From positions 496,001 to 560,000 of the forward strand of contig CAVRGH010000010.1 of assembly GCA_963720675.1 (NCBI GenBank): a stretch of DNA of 64,000 nucleotides, written 5' to 3'. This document shows positions 56,235-64,000 of the stretch, piece by piece (within the stretch, counting starts at the first letter, position 1; each line of letters opens with the position of its first letter). The notes beneath the pieces were generated by a model, which made no database searches, was not told the origin of the DNA, and was given only the letters and a program-made list of their open reading frames with translations. The translations under genes and the position numbers were made by a program. Source of the stretch: JALHSW01 sp963720675. Its GTDB lineage: Bacteria; Actinomycetota; Acidimicrobiia; IMCC26256; PALSA-555.

Positions 56235-56648
56235 TCACCGGGGACCGGGCTCGGCGCCGCTCCCGAAGGCCCGGAAGAAGCAGGAGCGCTCCCCCGTGTG
56301 GCAGGCCCCCCGACCCTCCTGCTCGACGACCAGCAGGATCGTGTCGGCGTCGCAGTCGTATCGGGCGTCACGCACCCACTGCCGGTCGCCGGAGGTGTCG
56401 CCCTTGCGCCACAGCTCCTGGCGGCTCCGGCTCCAGAAGACCGTGCGGCCCTCCTCGAGGGTCCGACGGAGCGAGTCCTCGTTCATCCACGCCAACATCA
56501 GCACCGTGCCGGTCCCGGCCTCCTGGACGATCGCGGGGACGAGACCATCGTCGTTCCAGCGCACCGCGGCGAGCTCTTCCGGCGCATACGCGATCGGTGA
56601 TGCCATGCCCGGCGAGGGAGAGGGCGACGCGGGGGACGATGCGGTCAT
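56235..56648 (-). CDS. hisI: Phosphoribosyl-AMP cyclohydrolase
   Basis: A 137-residue enzyme that opens the adenine ring of PR-AMP in histidine synthesis. Signatures are MNEDSLRRTLEEGRTVFWSR, LWRKGDTSGDRQWVRD, the metal-binding DARYDCDADTILL and GACHTGERSCFF. The hisE pyrophosphohydrolase domain is absent. I chose the ATG at 56648 because TACGCT lies 9 nt upstream; the ATG at 56606 starts nearer the conserved core and is an alternative. It is followed at once by trpE. Confidence 0.93.
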   Translation of the reverse strand: MTASSPASPSPSPGMASPIAYAPEELAAVRWNDDGLVPAIVQEAGTGTVLMLAWMNEDSLRRTLEEGRTVFWSRSRQELWRKGDTSGDRQWVRDARYDCDADTILLVVEQEGRGACHTGERSCFFRAFGSGAEPGPR

Positions 56649-56731
56649 CGCCGATCGAGCGTAGCCGTCGACCTCCCGGACGCCGTCGGGGATTGACGCG
56701 CGCACGCGGACCGTCGAGACTGCCCCGCCCC

Positions 56732-58846
56732 ATGACCACTGCCGATCGCCTTCCCGCGCCACCTCGGGCTCCTCGTCGCCCCACCGTGCTCCGGCACGGA
56801 GGCGACGAGCGCACCGACGATTGGTTCTGGCTGCGCGAGCGCGACGACCCGGAGGTGCGCGACTACCTCGAGGCGGAGAACGCGTACACCCAGGCCGGGC
56901 TGGCGCACACGGAACCGGTCCAGCACCGGGTGTTCGCCGACATCAAGGAGCGCGTCCAGGAGACCGACGCGAGCGCGGTCGTCCGGCGGGGCGACTGGGA
57001 GTACTTCACGCGCACGATCGAGGGCCGCGAGTACGCGGCGCACTGCCGCCGGCCCGCGAGCGACGCGCCCGCTCCGGACCCACTCGTCGAACCCGCGAGT
57101 GCCGCCGGCGAGATGCTCGTACTCGATGAGAACGCGCTCGCGGCAGGGGAGGACTACTTCGTGCTGCGCGGGTTCGCTCTCTCCCCCGCGCAACGGCTCC
57201 TCGCCTACGCCGTCGACGTCACCGGAGGCGAGCTCGCGACGCTGCGGGTCCGTGACCTGGACACGGGCTCGGACCTGCCCGACGAGATCGACGGCGTGTA
57301 CTACGGCCTGGCCTGGGCGAACGACGAGCGCACGCTCTTCTACGTGCGTACCGACGATGCGATCCGTCCGTACCAGGTGTGGCGCCACCTGCTCGGCGAG
57401 CCCACCTCCGCCGACGTGCTCGTGTACCAGGAGGACGACGAACGTTTCGGCGTCGGGATCGGTCGCATGCGCACCGGCCGCTTCATCGGCGTCGGGAGCG
57501 AGTCGAAGACGACGAGCGAAGCGCGCCTCATCGACGCCGACGACCCCACGGCACCGCTCCGTCTGGTCACCCCTCGCGAACAGGGCCTCGAGTACCACGT
57601 CGAGCACCACGTGGACGCGGAGCACGGCGACCGGCTCTTCGTGCTCACCAACGCGGACGGCGCGGAGAACTTCCGCCTGATGGTCGTCGGCCTCGAGGAC
57701 ACCAGCCGCGGGGCGTGGGCCGAAGTCGTCCCCCACCGGGCCGACGTCCGTCTGGCCGACGTCGACGCGTTCGCCGACCACCTGGTGCTGTCCGAGCGCT
57801 CGGCCGGCCTCGAACGGCTCCGCGTCCTGAGGCTCGGCGACGGATCCGAGCGCGTGCTCGAGATGCCCGACGACGTGTACTCGGCGTGGGTGGGGCCGAA
57901 CCCCGAGTTCGAGTCGTCGACGCTCCGTATCGGGTACACGTCGCTCGTCGTGCCGACCTCCGACATCGACGTCGACCTCGCCGACGGCGCCCGCACCGTC
58001 GTGAAGCGCCAGCCGGTCCACGGCTATGACCCGTCGACCCTCGAGACGCACCGCCTCTGGGCGACGGCGTCGGACGGCACCCAGATCCCGATCTCGATCG
58101 TGCACCGCAAGGACCTGCATCGCGACGGCAGCGCAGCCTTGCTGCTGTACGGCTACGGCTCGTACGAGGTGTCGATCGACCCGACGTTCTCGGCGTCGCG
58201 TGTCTCGCTGCTCGAGCGAGGGGTCGCGTTCGCGATCGCCCACGTGCGGGGTGGCGGTGAGCTCGGGCGTCCGTGGTACGAGGACGGCAAGCTCGACCAC
58301 AAGCGGAACACGTTCACCGACTTCGTCGCCTGCGCCGAGCACCTCGTCGCCCAGGGTTACACGTCACCCACCCGGCTCGTCGCCCGGGGCGGGAGTGCCG
58401 GGGGGTTGCTGATGGGCGCGGTCGCGAACCTGCGTCCGGATCTCTTCCGGGCCATCGTTGCCGAGGTGCCGTTCGTCGACTGCCTCACCACGATGCTCGA
58501 CGAGTCGTTGCCCCTCACCATCACCGAATGGGAGGAGTGGGGCGACCCGGCGCACGACCCGGCGATCTACGACTACATCAAGTCGTACGCGCCCTACGAC
58601 AACGTCGCGGCGCTCGACTACCCCGCGCTCCTGGTGACGGCCGGGCTCAACGATCCACGGGTGCAGTACTGGGAGCCGGCCAAGTGGGTCGCGAAGCTGC
58701 GCGAGACCGCGATCGGCGACGCGCCGCTCTTCCTGAAGACCGAGCTCGGCGCGGGCCACCACGGGCCCAGCGGACGCTACGAGTCGTGGAAGGACGAGGC
58801 CTTCGTGCTCGCGTTCGTCCTCGACCAGATGGGCATCGCCGAATAG
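56732..58846 (+). CDS. ptrB: S9A prolyl oligopeptidase / oligopeptidase B-like peptidase
   Basis: A 704-residue serine peptidase. The N-terminal seven-bladed propeller covers about residues 70-420 (DYFVLRGFALSPAQRLLAYA at its start). The C-terminal alpha/beta hydrolase has Ser555 in ARGGSAGGLLMG, the acid in LLVTAGLNDPRVQYWEP and His in GAGHHGPSGR. GSYEVSIDPTFSASRVSLLE and AHVRGGGELGRPWY are typical of oligopeptidase B. No signal peptide, so cytoplasmic peptide cleavage after basic residues is expected. It is divergent from hisI and convergent with the thioesterase (1 nt between). Confidence 0.92.
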   Translation: MTTADRLPAPPRAPRRPTVLRHGGDERTDDWFWLRERDDPEVRDYLEAENAYTQAGLAHTEPVQHRVFADIKERVQETDASAVVRRGDWEYFTRTIEGREYAAHCRRPASDAPAPDPLVEPASAAGEMLVLDENALAAGEDYFVLRGFALSPAQRLLAYAVDVTGGELATLRVRDLDTGSDLPDEIDGVYYGLAWANDERTLFYVRTDDAIRPYQVWRHLLGEPTSADVLVYQEDDERFGVGIGRMRTGRFIGVGSESKTTSEARLIDADDPTAPLRLVTPREQGLEYHVEHHVDAEHGDRLFVLTNADGAENFRLMVVGLEDTSRGAWAEVVPHRADVRLADVDAFADHLVLSERSAGLERLRVLRLGDGSERVLEMPDDVYSAWVGPNPEFESSTLRIGYTSLVVPTSDIDVDLADGARTVVKRQPVHGYDPSTLETHRLWATASDGTQIPISIVHRKDLHRDGSAALLLYGYGSYEVSIDPTFSASRVSLLERGVAFAIAHVRGGGELGRPWYEDGKLDHKRNTFTDFVACAEHLVAQGYTSPTRLVARGGSAGGLLMGAVANLRPDLFRAIVAEVPFVDCLTTMLDESLPLTITEWEEWGDPAHDPAIYDYIKSYAPYDNVAALDYPALLVTAGLNDPRVQYWEPAKWVAKLRETAIGDAPLFLKTELGAGHHGPSGRYESWKDEAFVLAFVLDQMGIAE

Positions 58847-58847
58847 C

Positions 58848-59663
58848 TCAGCCGAAGGGCATGAACAGCGCGAGCTGGCGGCTCTGGGCGAGCAAGGTGC
58901 CGTCGGCGGCCCAGATCTCCCCGTCCTCCTCCAGGAACCCCTCGGCCGCAGCGTTCGTGCGGAACACCGCGAGGAGGAAGTCGTCGGGTGCGATACCTGC
59001 GTGCGGGAGCGCCCGCCGGAAGTGCACCGTGAGATCGATCGTGGGGACGACGAAGGGCTGGTCCGAACGGCTGAACACCGGCGGGAGCCACGCGTCGGTG
59101 ACCGCAGCGAGCACGGGAGCGTCGAAGACCTGGGGCTCCTCGAGCCGGATCCACCCACCGGCGACCGCCTCGTGCGCGAGGGGCTCGTCGCTCCATGGAC
59201 GACGCCCGACCGCCCAGCGCGACTCCCACCGATGCGCGATCGGTGGCGCCATTGCGTCGGGGAGGAACGGCTCGATCGCTTCGGGCGACGGGACGACCGG
59301 TGCGACCAGATCGCAGAACTCCGGGCCCGGTCGGGGCGACGAGAACGCGGCCATCGCGAGGGCGATGAGACGGTCGCCCTGGGTCATGCGCGCGGAGCAC
59401 GACGTCAGTGAACGCCCCTGCCGTTCGAGCACGATCGCGACCTCGACCGTGCCCTCCTCGGGCGGCGCAGCGAAGTGGACCGTCAGGGAGCGCGGTGCGC
59501 GCGCCGGGTCGTCGACCGCGGCGACCAGCGCACGCGTGATGATCCCCGCGAGGTACCCGCCGTTCGGTCCGCGCGCCACCCACCATGCAGGGTCGACGCG
59601 TGCCCCGAAGCGCAGGTCGTCGAGTCGCTCGATGGCGGTGTCGCGCTCGAACCGTGAGGCCAT
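58848..59663 (-). CDS. Acyl-CoA thioesterase (double hot-dog, TesB-like)
   Basis: A 271-residue double hot-dog protein. The first hot-dog has GPNGGYLAGIITRALVAAV and LTVHFAAPPEEGTVEV; the second has PTIDLTVHFRRALPHAG and GFLEEDGEIWAADGTLLAQS, then RQLALFMP. This is the actinobacterial TesB-like form that hydrolyses acyl-CoA. TAGCGT lies 8 nt before the ATG, in keeping with leaderless transcription. Divergent from the alpha/beta hydrolase. Confidence 0.9.
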   Translation of the reverse strand: MASRFERDTAIERLDDLRFGARVDPAWWVARGPNGGYLAGIITRALVAAVDDPARAPRSLTVHFAAPPEEGTVEVAIVLERQGRSLTSCSARMTQGDRLIALAMAAFSSPRPGPEFCDLVAPVVPSPEAIEPFLPDAMAPPIAHRWESRWAVGRRPWSDEPLAHEAVAGGWIRLEEPQVFDAPVLAAVTDAWLPPVFSRSDQPFVVPTIDLTVHFRRALPHAGIAPDDFLLAVFRTNAAAEGFLEEDGEIWAADGTLLAQSRQLALFMPFG

Positions 59664-59697
59664 GGCGAAGGACGCTACCGCCGCACCCGATGCCCTC

Positions 59698-59703
59698 TAC
59701 GCT
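59698..59703 (+). promoter_or_regulatory. Leaderless -10 box of the alpha/beta hydrolase gene
   Basis: TACGCT lies 7 nt before the GTG at 59711 and decides that start over an ATG 21 bp upstream. Confidence 0.4.
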
Positions 59704-59710
59704 CGTCGGC

Positions 59711-60347
59711 GTGGCCGAGGCGCGGGTGCTCACGACGGCGGACGGCGAGACGCTCGAGGCGCAGGTCGCGCCTGCGACCGGAGCCGCCCGTGCCGCGATG
59801 GTGCTGTGCCACCCCCACCCGCAGTTCGGCGGGACGATGCGCTCGATCGTGATCTCCGCACTCTTCGAGGCCCTGCCCGCGGCAGGGGTCACCTGCCTCC
59901 GCTTCAACTTCCGGGGCGTGGAGGGGAGCACCGGCGCGCACGACGAGGGACGCGGCGGAACAGGGCGACGTCCGGGCCGCGATCGGGGCGCTCGCCGCCG
60001 AGGTCGATCCGGCACTCCCCTTCGTCCTGACGGGCTGGTCCTTCGGAGCCGACGTGTCGTTGTCGGTCAACGATCCGGTGCTGGATGCCTGGTTCGCGAT
60101 CGCACCCCCGCTGCACTTCGCCGCCGACCTCGCCGCGACCGGCGCAGATCCCCGCCCGAAGCATCTGGCGCTCGCCGAGCACGACGAGTTCCGTCCGCCG
60201 TCGGAGATCGTCGCCGCGGTCGGCGACTGGCAGGCCACCACGATCGAAATCGTGCCGGGCGCCAGCCACTTCTTCATCGGGCGCACCGACCGCCTCGTCG
60301 CGGTCGCGACCGTGCTCGTCGACGACCTGGTGAGCGGGCGGAGCTAA
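59711..60347 (+). CDS. Small alpha/beta hydrolase (one frameshift near 59947)
   Basis: About 212 residues. VLCHPHPQFGGTMRSIVI and CLRFNFRGVEGSTGAHDEG give the HPHP oxyanion loop of the YghX/dienelactone-like 'xaa-pro' group. The nucleophile Ser is in LTGWSFGAD, the acid near LALAEHDEF, and the His in VPGASHFFIGR. Dropping one G near 59947 restores HDEDAAEQGDVRAAI, and the length fits one insertion. Substrate unknown. Convergent with the small hypothetical gene with a 4-bp overlap. Confidence 0.85.
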
Positions 60348-60556
60348 TTCGCGGGGACGGGGCTGAACCCGTTCCGCTCGAGAAATGCGTTGCGGCGCTC
60401 GAGCTCGGCGCGCCAGGTGGTGAGGTCCTGCTCGAAGTGCGCTCGGTCGCCGTCTTCGTAGGCGTGCTCGAGCTCGTCGAAGGCGGTGTCCTCCGCGTCG
60501 AGCAGGGCGCGGTACCGCTTGAAGAACCCCTCGTCGAGGTGTCCGGCTTCACTCAT
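60344..60556 (-). CDS. Small acidic protein of unknown function
   Basis: A 70-residue, highly charged, mainly helical protein (FFKRYRALLDAEDTAFDELE then HAYEDGDRAHFEQDL) ending in VPAN. The ATG at 60556 has GGAGG 5 nt upstream, a strong site; the TTG 12 bp earlier overlaps that box. No known family. It could be co-transcribed in front of nothing obvious; hisA ends 120 bp upstream on the same strand, so it may be the last gene of the his cluster. Confidence 0.65.
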   Translation of the reverse strand: MSEAGHLDEGFFKRYRALLDAEDTAFDELEHAYEDGDRAHFEQDLTTWRAELERRNAFLERNGFSPVPAN

Positions 60557-60662
60557 CGCCACCTCCAAGATTCCTTGGATCTCATGCCAATCTCTGGGAG
60601 CGTTCGGTGTCGCACCCGGGACCGTATCCGACGATCGGGGGACCGCGCCCGGGGACCGGAAC

Positions 60663-60676
60663 GCCCCGGAAGGGGC
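60663..60676 (-). terminator. Possible weak terminator at the end of hisA
   Basis: On the minus strand GCCCC-TTCC-GGGGC begins on the last base of the hisA stop. It is a short, tight 5-bp stem without a T run. Confidence 0.3.
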
Positions 60677-61407
60677 TACCGGGCGACGGCGGCGAGCGCC
60701 TCCGCGACCGAGAAGCGGCCCTCGTAGAGCGCCTTGCCGACGATGGCACCGGCGAGCCGCCGGTCGCCGTCGGCCAAGGCATCCAGCGCGACGAGGTCCT
60801 CCAGGGCTCCGACGCCCCCGCTCGCGATCACGGGAGTCCGGCTCGCGACGAGCACGGCGCGCAGCTGGTCGAGATCAGGACCGACGAGCATGCCGTCGCG
60901 CGCGATCTCCGTGACCACGAGTGCGGCGACCCCCGCGTCCTCGAAGCGGGCCGCGAGCCCCAGGAGGTCCGTGCCACTCCCCTCGACCCAGCCCCGGACC
61001 GCGACCTCGCGGCCCCGCGCGTCGAGCCCGACCGCGATCCGCCCGGGGTGCCGCACGCACAGCTCGTCGACGAGCTCGGGCCGCTCCACCGCAGCTGTGC
61101 CGACCACGACGCGGGCCGCACCGACGTCGAGCAGCGCCGCGGCCGCGGCGTCGGACCGCACGCCACCGCCCACCTGCACCTGACAGGAGACCGCCGACGC
61201 GATCGCCTCGATCTTCGCGAGGTTCGCCGGCTCCCCCGTGCGCGCCGCATCGAGATCGACGACGTGGATCCACTCGGCACCGGCTACCTCGAACGCCCGA
61301 GCGACCGCGACGGGATCGTCGTCGTAGACCGTCTCGCGCGTGAAGTCGCCCTGCTCGAGCCGCACCGCACGCCCGGCCCGGAGGTCGATCGCCGGGTAGA
61401 CGATCAC
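60676..61407 (-). CDS. hisA: ProFAR isomerase
   Basis: A 243-residue TIM barrel isomerising ProFAR to PRFAR in histidine synthesis. The catalytic Asp is in VYPAIDLRAGRAV, the partner Asp/Thr in VVTEIARDGMLVGPDL, and the phosphate loops are QVGGGVRS and ASGGVGALEDL. Actinobacterial HisA can also do the TrpF step (PriA), but a dedicated trpF is present here. The GTG at 61407 lies 4 bp after the hisB stop; hisH, usually between them, is absent. Confidence 0.94.
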   Translation of the reverse strand: MIVYPAIDLRAGRAVRLEQGDFTRETVYDDDPVAVARAFEVAGAEWIHVVDLDAARTGEPANLAKIEAIASAVSCQVQVGGGVRSDAAAAALLDVGAARVVVGTAAVERPELVDELCVRHPGRIAVGLDARGREVAVRGWVEGSGTDLLGLAARFEDAGVAALVVTEIARDGMLVGPDLDQLRAVLVASRTPVIASGGVGALEDLVALDALADGDRRLAGAIVGKALYEGRFSVAEALAAVAR

Positions 61408-61411
61408 GGGG

Positions 61412-62002
61412 TCAGAGCGTGCCCTTGGTGCTCGGCACCCCGCCGGCACCCTCGATCCGGACCGCGTCCCGGAGCGCCACGGCAACCGCTTTGAACGAAG
61501 CCTCGATCACGTGGTGCCCGTTGCGTCCGGTCAGGGACCTGATGTGCAGGGTGAGGTTCGCGGCGACGGTGAACGCCCGCCAGAACTCCTCGCAGAGCTG
61601 CACGTCGAACGTGCCGATCCACTCCACCACCGGGTCGACCTCGTAGACGAGGAACGGACGCCCCGACAGGTCGAGCGCGACCTGCACGAGGGCCTCGTCG
61701 AGCGGCACGAGTGCGGACGAGAACCGACGGACGCCGGCCTTGTCGCCCAGCGCCTCGGCGAGACAGGTCCCGATCGCGATGCCGACGTCCTCGACGGTGT
61801 GGTGCAGGTCGACCTCGAGGTCGCCCTTCGCCGCGACCGAGAGGTCGAAGCGCGCGTGCTTGCCGAGCTGCTCCAGCATGTGGTCGAAGAACGGGATGCC
61901 CGTGCTCGCCGACGCCTCACCGGTGCCGTCGAGCGCGAGCACCACGTCGACCGACGTCTCCTTCGTGGCACGGTGCTGCTCCGCGCTCCGCGGTGCGGCC
62001 AT
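61412..62002 (-). CDS. hisB: Imidazoleglycerol-phosphate dehydratase
   Basis: A 196-residue monofunctional dehydratase. Metal-binding motifs are FFDHMLEQLGKHARFDL, DLHHTVEDVGIAIG (HHxxED), HIRSLTGRNGHHVIEASFKA (second HHxxE) and the double repeat typical of HisB. No phosphatase domain. The ATG overlaps the hisC stop by one base. Confidence 0.96.
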   Translation of the reverse strand: MAAPRSAEQHRATKETSVDVVLALDGTGEASASTGIPFFDHMLEQLGKHARFDLSVAAKGDLEVDLHHTVEDVGIAIGTCLAEALGDKAGVRRFSSALVPLDEALVQVALDLSGRPFLVYEVDPVVEWIGTFDVQLCEEFWRAFTVAANLTLHIRSLTGRNGHHVIEASFKAVAVALRDAVRIEGAGGVPSTKGTL

Positions 62003-63114
62003 CAGGCCTCCTCCTCCGGCATGTCTCGTTCTGGCACGTCGTCCTCCAGGGCGCTGCGCAAGGTCCCGAGCAGGCGATCGTCCTCCTCCGGAGTCCCCAC
62101 GGTGATCCGCAGGCACCCCTCGAGGCGGGGCCAGCGCGAGAAGTCCCGCACGAGGACACCGCGCGCCACCAGACGTTGCCACACCGCGTGGGCGTCGCCG
62201 TCGATGCGCACCAGGACGAAGTTGGCGCCCGACGGCAGCACCGTCACCCCCGGCAACAGCGTCAGCTCGTGCGCGAGCCGGGTTCGTTCCGAGACGAGGG
62301 CCGCCACCCGCTCCCGCATCTCGTGATCGAAGCGCAGGGCCTCGAGCCCGGCGAGCTGCGTCGCCACGGAGAGGTGGTACGGCAACACGACCTTGTCGAG
62401 CTCGGCGACGATCGCTCGGGGTCCCACCGCGAAGCCGAGGCGGAGCGCGGCCAGCGACCACACCTTCGAGTACGTGCGCGTCACGACCAGCGGCACGTCG
62501 TCAGCGACGAGCTCGAGCGCGCTCCAGTCGGCGAACTCGCCGTAGGCCTCGTCGACGACGAGCAACGCAGGCCCGTGGTCGACGACTGCGGCGAGGAGCG
62601 CCTCGACCGTCGCGCGGGTCTCGACCGTCCCCGATGGGTTGTTGGGGCTGCAGAGGAACACCACGGTCGGGCGTTCGCTCGCGATGAGGATGCCGGCCTC
62701 GGTGGGCGAGACCTGGAACTCGCTCGTGCGCTCCCCGACGACGACCTCGGTACCGGTGAGTCGGGAGATGTGCGTGTGCAGCGGGTACGTCGGTTCGAAC
62801 ACGAGCGCTCGGCGGCCCGGGCCCCCGTAAGTGAGGAGGAGCGTCTGGAGCACCTCGTTGGAGCCGTTCGCACAGAAGACCTGCTCGGCCTCCTTGCCGA
62901 GTCGCTCGGCGATCGCGCTGCGCAACCCGCCCGCGGCGCGGTCGGGGTAGCGGTGCAACGGCGCGGTGCGCAGCGCCTCGACCCACGCCGCAATGAACTC
63001 GGGCGGCGGCGGGTACGGGCTCTCGTTGGTGTTGAGGCGCACGTCGACGTCGAGCTGGGGCGAGTGGTAGCCCTCGAGCTCGACGAGGTCCGGGCGCGGG
63101 GTCGGGAGGCTCAT
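62002..63114 (-). CDS. hisC: Histidinol-phosphate aminotransferase
   Basis: A 370-residue fold-type I PLP enzyme. Key elements are LNTNESPYPPPPEF, FCANGSNEVLQTLL (phosphate/Asn), VVFLCSPNNPSGT, LLVVDEAYGEF (Asp pairing with PLP nitrogen), TRTYSKVWSLAALRLGF (PLP-Lys in YSK) and the C-terminal CLRITVGTPEEDDRLL. The ATG overlaps the hisD stop (ATGA). Confidence 0.96.
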   Translation of the reverse strand: MSLPTPRPDLVELEGYHSPQLDVDVRLNTNESPYPPPPEFIAAWVEALRTAPLHRYPDRAAGGLRSAIAERLGKEAEQVFCANGSNEVLQTLLLTYGGPGRRALVFEPTYPLHTHISRLTGTEVVVGERTSEFQVSPTEAGILIASERPTVVFLCSPNNPSGTVETRATVEALLAAVVDHGPALLVVDEAYGEFADWSALELVADDVPLVVTRTYSKVWSLAALRLGFAVGPRAIVAELDKVVLPYHLSVATQLAGLEALRFDHEMRERVAALVSERTRLAHELTLLPGVTVLPSGANFVLVRIDGDAHAVWQRLVARGVLVRDFSRWPRLEGCLRITVGTPEEDDRLLGTLRSALEDDVPERDMPEEEA

Positions 63115-64000
63115 GCGGGATCCGTTCGGAGGGTGATCGAGCGACCGTGCTCGGCGAGACCTTCGACCGCGGCGAGCGCCTGCACGTGGGGGCCGACCCG
63201 CCGGAGCGCGTCCTCGTCGAGCGTGACGACGTGGACGTGGCGGCGGAAGTCGTCGACGCGCAGCGCGCTCGCGAAGCGCGCGGTGCGCGCGGTGGGAAGG
63301 ACGTGATTGACCCCGGCCACGTAGTCGCCCACTGCAGCCGGCGCCCAGGGCCCGCAGAAGACCGCGCCCGCGTTGCGGACGAGTGCGACGAGCAGCTCGG
63401 GATCTGCCGTCATCAGCTCCAGGTGCTCGGGCGCGATCGCGTTCGCCGCGTCGAGGGCGCGGGCGGCGTCGTCGACGAGCACGACGCGGCCACCACCGGC
63501 CAGGTTCGCCTCGATCTCCGCGCGCCGCGGGGCGGCCGCCGTGAGCTCCTCGACCGCCGCGTCCACGGCATCCGCGAGCGCTTCGTCCCACGTGATCAGG
63601 TCGGCACCGCCGTCGGGTCCGTGCTCGGCCTGGGCCAGCAGGTCGATCGCGACGTGGGCCGGCGTGGCGGAACCATCGGCGACGACCACGATCTCGGAGG
63701 GGCCGGCGAGCGACTCGATCCCGACGGTGCCCGCGACCTCGCGCTTGGCCGCGGCCACGTACGCGTTCCCGGGACCGACGATGAGGTCGACCGGACGGAT
63801 CGAATCCGTGCCGAAGGCCATGGCCGCGATCGCCTGGGCGCCGCCCACCCGGTACACCTCGTCGACGCCCGCGACCGCGGCCGCGGCGAGCGTCGCGGCC
63901 GGCACTGCGCCCGTGGCGTCGGGTGGGACGCACAGCACGACCTCGGGCACCCCGGCGATGCGCGCCGGCACCACGGTCATGAGGACGGTCGACGGGTAGT
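63111..64000 (-). CDS. hisD: Histidinol dehydrogenase, C-terminal part (runs off window)
   Basis: About 296 codons of the C-terminal two-thirds of the zinc enzyme that makes histidine from histidinol. VGPGNAYVAAAKREV, GIESLAGPSEIVVVAD, LLAQAEHGPDGGADLI (zinc ligands Gln and His) and NAIAPEHLELMTADPE (catalytic Glu-His) are present, as is HVVTLDEDALRRVGPH near the end. YPSTVLMTVVPARIAGV continues in frame to the edge, so the apparent ATG at 63980 is internal. It is first in the visible order hisD-hisC-hisB-hisA. Confidence 0.95.
   Translation of the reverse strand, partial: YPSTVLMTVVPARIAGVPEVVLCVPPDATGAVPAATLAAAAVAGVDEVYRVGGAQAIAAMAFGTDSIRPVDLIVGPGNAYVAAAKREVAGTVGIESLAGPSEIVVVADGSATPAHVAIDLLAQAEHGPDGGADLITWDEALADAVDAAVEELTAAAPRRAEIEANLAGGGRVVLVDDAARALDAANAIAPEHLELMTADPELLVALVRNAGAVFCGPWAPAAVGDYVAGVNHVLPTARTARFASALRVDDFRRHVHVVTLDEDALRRVGPHVQALAAVEGLAEHGRSITLRTDPA

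Overview
The window is about 70% GC and densely packed, with many ATGA and GTGA stop/start overlaps, many GTG starts, and a mycobacterial-type SOS box (TCGAAC-N4-GTTCGC). It also has an ANTAR response regulator, a sigma/RskA-type anti-sigma pair and a monoderm Tad pilus set. I infer a member of the Actinomycetota, most likely Acidimicrobiia or a close relative. This comes from gene content and sequence style, not from a database comparison. It reads as an ordinary chromosomal region: no phage, insertion sequence, CRISPR array or defence island was seen.

Layout. 1-10.1 kb: DNA repair and cofactor genes (uvrC 5' part, nadA, a heavily frame-broken GT-C-like membrane protein, a methyltransferase, uvrA with an SOS promoter, uvrB, coaE). 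10.1-17.8 kb: a Tad/Flp pilus locus with two tandem Flp prepilins on the + strand and, on the - strand, cpaB-tadZ-tadA-tadB-tadC plus a multi-pass membrane protein; a 177-nt nested inverted repeat lies where the two strands meet. 17.8-25.8 kb: rpsA, a methyltransferase, a TupA-like ATP-grasp protein, an 860-bp stretch of gene debris, polA, an ANTAR regulator and a coiled-coil protein. 25.8-29.1 kb: acyl-CoA dehydrogenase, a secreted protein, an M23 murein hydrolase, tRNA-Leu(CAA) and a small membrane protein. 29.1-36.4 kb: a FAS-II cluster (fabZ divergent; fabD, a BCCP-like protein, fabH, fabG, acpP, fabF, an acyl-CoA carboxylase beta chain, fabI). 36.4-41.6 kb: bcp, an SRPBCC-MFS fusion, a dienelactone hydrolase, anti-sigma, sigma, a cupredoxin and a HIT-like gene. 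41.6-64 kb: tryptophan and histidine genes in short - strand blocks (trpF; trpB-trpA; trpC-trpB2; hisI-trpE-ygfZ; hisD-hisC-hisB-hisA) interleaved with + strand genes (PAP2, SnoaL-like, enoyl-CoA hydratase, MFS, GH1, an OmpR-type two-component pair, an S9 peptidase, a hydrolase).

Functional links. The FAS-II genes supply nearly a full elongation cycle. The Tad genes encode the ATPase, platform, localiser and pilins of a pilus in a cell without an outer membrane. The pilin operon and the M23 gene share a FliA/WhiG-like promoter motif that I saw nowhere else between genes. Eleven genes have a TANNNT box 6-8 nt before the start codon, the signature of leaderless transcription.

Sequence quality. 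About 25 apparent frameshifts interrupt otherwise well conserved genes, including polA, fabD and fabH. Most are repaired by removing one base. I read this as insertion-biased sequencing or assembly error rather than decay. Such genes are listed as CDS with the suspected shift positions; the one gene with about five shifts is listed as a pseudogene.
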